64,000 nt of DNA from Spirosoma pollinicola (GTDB lineage Bacteria; Bacteroidota; Bacteroidia; Cytophagales; Spirosomataceae). The stretch is taken from contig NZ_CP025096.1 of NCBI RefSeq assembly GCF_002831565.1, forward strand, positions 2,519,027-2,583,026, written 5' to 3'. The position numbers and the translations under genes were made by a program. A model generated the notes under the pieces. It was given only the letters and a program-made list of their open reading frames with translations. It made no database searches and was not told where the DNA came from. Each line of letters begins with the position of its first letter. Positions within the stretch are counted from its first letter, which is position 1. This document shows, piece after piece, positions 61,275 through 64,000 of the stretch.

Positions 61275-61335
61275 AATGAATAATGTAAAATGAATAATGG
61301 TGTCGAAATGCGTTATCCATTTTACATTATTCATT
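61275..61335. repeat. Inverted repeat of AATGAATAATG words before ruvX end
   Basis: Arms 61275-61299 and 61311-61335 pair with only 2-3 mismatches in 25, with a perfect core of 18 bp. It lies between the def start and the ruvX stop codon. The family matches the elements at 60617-60690 and 27813-27900. Confidence 0.88.
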
Positions 61336-61747
61336 ATCGTTTGCTTTCCATGTATGACTGAAGAATGATGGCAGCACTAACTTTGTCGATGTTGCCTTTT
61401 ACCCGCCGATCTTTTTTTGTACTGCCGTAAGCGATCATCGCCTGAAGGGCCATAACAGACGTGAATCGTTCGTCATGCCAATAAACCGGAATGTCGGGCA
61501 GTGCGTTCTGCAAATGCGTGACGAACTTCCTGACGCGTGGGGTATTGTCGGTGTCAGCACCGTCAAGGCCTTTGGGAAGCCCAACAATAAAGGCTTCGAC
61601 CGGTTCCCTGACGATGTACGCTTTCAAAAACTTGAGCACTTCATGAGAGGGAACTGTTTCCAGTGCCGACGCAATGAGTTGCAAAGGGTCCGTAACGGCA
61701 ATGCCGGTGCGTTTCATACCATAGTCAATTGACAGAAGTCGTGCCAT
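61334..61747 (-). CDS. ruvX: Holliday-junction resolvase-like protein RuvX/YqgF
   Basis: 137 residues. RNase H-like fold: LLSIDYGMKRTGIAVTDPL (first catalytic Asp), VEAFIVGLPKGLDG, and HDERFTSVMALQAM (second acidic set, VxxxDERxTS-type). YqgF/RuvX proteins act as pre-16S rRNA 5'-end nuclease in E. coli and may resolve Holliday junctions. Length is the usual one. It reads into def on the same strand, with the palindrome between. Confidence 0.93.
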   Translation of the reverse strand: MARLLSIDYGMKRTGIAVTDPLQLIASALETVPSHEVLKFLKAYIVREPVEAFIVGLPKGLDGADTDNTPRVRKFVTHLQNALPDIPVYWHDERFTSVMALQAMIAYGSTKKDRRVKGNIDKVSAAIILQSYMESKR

Positions 61748-61809
61748 TTCACCCGTAAAGGTACGAAGGAAAGGGCAGAGGGCATAGGGGTATATAGTGC
61801 TTCAGGTCA

Positions 61810-62433
61810 TCATTCACCGTCCTGATCTATATGCTTTATACGCTGTGTTCCCCGCCACGCGTCTACATCCTGCCAGGTGTCGAGGTCAATGGCGGCAAGC
61901 GGGAAAGGAATTTCGGTACAATCATTCGCGTATTGCTGGATGAGTTTGCGGGCACCCGTGTCGCCGGATAAGTTCATGAACTCAGATCTATATCGGATGT
62001 CGAACAGAGCCGGAACGCCGAGATGACCAAATTCGCCGTATCGGCAGGCAATGATGCCCCTGCCAGTGTGTTGCTGTGTCGAGATTAATTGCTGGAGCAG
62101 TTCGGCTGTAACGTAGGGCTGATCCGTCAGAACTACCAAAAAAGCATCGACAGGCTCATCGCATAGCCTGTTCAGGCCCACTCTCAGGGAGGAAGCCAGA
62201 CCTTCGCGCCAATCGGGATTGATGGGGATATAAACGGGCAAGTCGGTAAGTTCGCTGAGGATACGATCCTGATTGGCACCCAGCACAACAAGAACCGGAC
62301 CCGTCTGCAACGACAACGCAGCTTCGGCCATATGCCGGACTAATGTTGTCCCGTCTTTTGTGAGCAATTGCTTAGGTTCGCCACCCAGGCGGGTTGAGCC
62401 GCCAGCGGCTAAAATAATCGTCGCAATCGTCAT
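61810..62433 (-). CDS. MobA-like/MocA nucleotidyltransferase
   Basis: 207 residues. N-terminal IILAAGGSTRLGGEPKQLL is the NTP-binding GxxxR.G motif of MobA/MocA-type enzymes, then VLVVLGANQDRIL, GLASSLRVGLNRL, FLVVLTDQPYVT and FGHLGVPALFD. MocA attaches CMP to molybdopterin for hydroxylases of the xanthine dehydrogenase family, and the gene just upstream on this strand is such an enzyme, so this function is inferred. The start ATG at 62433 (MTIATIILAAGG) is the family start; the frame is open 23 codons further but lies in the upstream palindrome. Confidence 0.85.
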   Translation of the reverse strand: MTIATIILAAGGSTRLGGEPKQLLTKDGTTLVRHMAEAALSLQTGPVLVVLGANQDRILSELTDLPVYIPINPDWREGLASSLRVGLNRLCDEPVDAFLVVLTDQPYVTAELLQQLISTQQHTGRGIIACRYGEFGHLGVPALFDIRYRSEFMNLSGDTGARKLIQQYANDCTEIPFPLAAIDLDTWQDVDAWRGTQRIKHIDQDGE

Positions 62434-62465
62434 CGTTAAGCTTATGGTAAATTGCATGAAGTAGT

Positions 62466-62547
62466 TGGTATTCGGTTTACGGTTTATGGTAGGCTGGCGC
62501 ATGAACGTTCACGCACCAGCCTACCATAAACTGTAAACCGAATACCA
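62466..62547. repeat. 32-bp near-perfect inverted repeat
   Basis: Arms 62466-62497 and 62516-62547 pair with one mismatch in 32. The loop is 18 nt. It lies between the molybdenum enzyme stop (62564) and the MocA-type gene. Confidence 0.9.
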
Positions 62548-62563
62548 TAAACCAACTACCGGT

Positions 62564-64000
62564 TTATACTTTTTCCAAATCAAATGGTAACCGACGGATG
62601 CGTTTGCCGGTAGCGGCAAAAACAGCATTGGCCAATGCAGGGGCTAACGGTGGAAGCCCCGGTTCACCGACGCCTTTGATTGTTGGACCACCTTCGGCCA
62701 GTATATGAACCTCAATTGCAGGCATTTCATTGATCCGCAACATCCGGTTTTTATCGAAATTTGACTGAACGGCTCGGCCATTTTCAAATGTAATTCCGTC
62801 TTTGGTCGCGGCCGTTAACGCCATCGCAATGGCCCCTTCAACTTGCGCCTTCACGGTATCGGGGTTAACAACGGTGCCGAGGTCAATAACGCAATACACC
62901 TTATCGACTTTTACACCCCCGTTACCATCTTTTGATACCTCGACCACCTGACCGGCCAACCCGGCAAAAAACTCCCATTGAGCAACGCCACGGCCTTTTC
63001 CGGCGGGTAGGGGTTTGTCCCAGCCCGATACGTCTTTCAGTTTCAGGAGCACCCGCTTTGCATCGCTGTCTTTTGTCAGCATAGCCAGCCGGAAGGCAAG
63101 CGGGTCCTGACCGGCTTTGTGGGCCATTTCGTCGATGAAACATTCGTGCGGGAACGCCAGCGTCGAACTCGTTACCGACCGCCAGTAGGTGAGCGGAATG
63201 TGAATATCGGCGTGGACGTAGCGCGTGTTGAGGTTCGGAATCTCGTATTTCTGTTCGTTGGTGCCTTCGAGCATGGTACCGTCGGGCTTTGTCTTGTCAT
63301 ATTTTTCGTTCATCGTCGCGTCGATAGACGGCGAGATGACTTTATGCTGGAGGGCAACGGATTTGCCATCGGCAGACAACGCCCCGCGCATGGCCGAGAA
63401 CGTCATGGGTCGAAATGGGCCGAGCAGGGTATCGTCTTCGCGCGTCCAGATCACTTTAACGGGCTTCCCAACGGCCTTTGACAGCAACACGGCTTCGGTA
63501 GCAAAATCCTGCGTTAACCGCCGACCAAAACCGCCCCCGTTGAACAGGATATGAACCGTAATGTCGTCGGCAGGAACCTTAAGGACTTTGGCAACTTCGT
63601 CCCGAACCAAATCGCCCCCTTGCGAGGATACCCAAAGCTCAATTTTACCATCCGGCTTATACTGTGCCAGAGCGTTCATGGGTTCCATCGTCGAATGGCT
63701 CACGATGGGCGTTTCATAGAAGGCTTCCAGCTTGCTCGGCGCATCGGCAAAGGTTTTGTCGAAATCTCCGGCATTATGGCCCTGTACACCGTCGGTTTTT
63801 GCTAATTCCCGAAGGCTCTTCTCAAAATCGTCCGAGTTGAACGTATCGTGATGATTATGATCCCATGTCACCTTTAGTGCCTTCCGGCCCTGCATGGCAG
63901 CCCAGTAATTGTCGGCAATAATGGCAATTCCTTCATATCGATTTTTGCCAACCACACGCTCTACTTTTACGGCTTTCTGAACGCCTTTGATTTTTAAGGA
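62564..64000 (-). CDS. Xanthine dehydrogenase-family molybdopterin-binding subunit, C-terminal part (cut by window edge)
   Basis: About 478 residues up to the window edge; the frame is open to base 64000, so the N-terminal part of the protein lies outside. Seen: [21 protein letters not shown], the molybdopterin-dinucleotide loop [83 protein letters not shown], and the C-terminal [25 protein letters not shown] with the conserved catalytic Glu in GEPG. It is an aldehyde or purine oxidoreductase-type (isoquinoline 1-oxidoreductase-like) large subunit; many such subunits are exported by Tat. The neighbouring MocA-like gene fits cofactor supply. The substrate cannot be read. Confidence 0.88.
   Translation of the reverse strand, partial: SLKIKGVQKAVKVERVVGKNRYEGIAIIADNYWAAMQGRKALKVTWDHNHHDTFNSDDFEKSLRELAKTDGVQGHNAGDFDKTFADAPSKLEAFYETPIVSHSTMEPMNALAQYKPDGKIELWVSSQGGDLVRDEVAKVLKVPADDITVHILFNGGGFGRRLTQDFATEAVLLSKAVGKPVKVIWTREDDTLLGPFRPMTFSAMRGALSADGKSVALQHKVISPSIDATMNEKYDKTKPDGTMLEGTNEQKYEIPNLNTRYVHADIHIPLTYWRSVTSSTLAFPHECFIDEMAHKAGQDPLAFRLAMLTKDSDAKRVLLKLKDVSGWDKPLPAGKGRGVAQWEFFAGLAGQVVEVSKDGNGGVKVDKVYCVIDLGTVVNPDTVKAQVEGAIAMALTAATKDGITFENGRAVQSNFDKNRMLRINEMPAIEVHILAEGGPTIKGVGEPGLPPLAPALANAVFAATGKRIRRLPFDLEKV

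Overview
The window looks like a chromosomal segment of a Cytophagales bacterium, most like Spirosoma or a close relative. The grounds are family content and promoter style, not a database search. TonB-dependent receptors with N-terminal carboxypeptidase-regulatory-like domains, DUF4301, DUF4926, a DUF1553/DUF1501 pair, a bacterial geranylgeranylglyceryl-phosphate-synthase-family enzyme and lipoproteins with hydrophobic LxxC signals are all typical of Bacteroidetes. Several promoters match the Bacteroidetes pattern TTTG-N19-TAnnTTTG. I see no tRNA, rRNA, CRISPR array, transposase or prophage.

Layout. 1-5.3 kb: aspartate kinase (cut by the window edge), ribH, a TPR membrane protein, a DUF4926 protein, then a TPP riboswitch controlling a TonB-dependent receptor (probable thiamin uptake). 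5.3-13.9 kb: a cystathionine synthase/lyase, a VTT membrane protein, an alpha/beta hydrolase, MaoC and acyl-CoA dehydrogenase, an AraC regulator, a TonB-C protein, GGGPS and small envelope/stress proteins. 14-18 kb: glutamate dehydrogenase, phosphatidylserine decarboxylase and a GMC oxidoreductase. 18-24.4 kb: an O-acylation locus, with an MBOAT acyltransferase and two AlgJ/AlgX-like proteins in one operon facing two paralogous secreted SGNH proteins. 24.5-31.5 kb: a beta-barrel protein, MgtC, UvrA and a secreted SASA esterase with DUF11 repeats. 31.6-41 kb: the DUF1553/DUF1501 pair, an SMR pump, gatC, plsC, purH and a polysaccharide flippase. 41-50 kb: a giant VCBS/ASPIC lipoprotein, PBP4, an APC permease, and crcB coupled to an M14 peptidase. 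49.7-56.5 kb: two promoters built from 11-bp direct repeats (PhoB/OmpR style), one driving a short untranslated RNA and one driving a TonB receptor plus beta-helix lipoprotein operon. The two units end in related terminators. 56.9-64 kb: an Rrf2 regulator, DUF4301, HAD, omega-amidase, peptide deformylase, RuvX, a MobA-like nucleotidyltransferase and a molybdenum hydroxylase large subunit (cut by the edge).

Two things stand out. First, there is a candidate small RNA (about 49794-49880) whose promoter has four 11-bp repeats placed exactly 14 bp upstream of the -7 element. The same geometry occurs at the TonB receptor operon 2 kb away, and the two transcription units also share a 13-nt motif plus a similar terminator hairpin. 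This suggests one phosphate-type (or other OmpR-family) regulon. Second, the gaps between genes are unusually rich in long, often perfect inverted repeats. Four of them share a two-level design in which each arm is itself a hairpin, and three others belong to one sequence family. Some repeats have entered coding sequence (uvrA, the VCBS lipoprotein, the C-terminus of the alpha/beta hydrolase).
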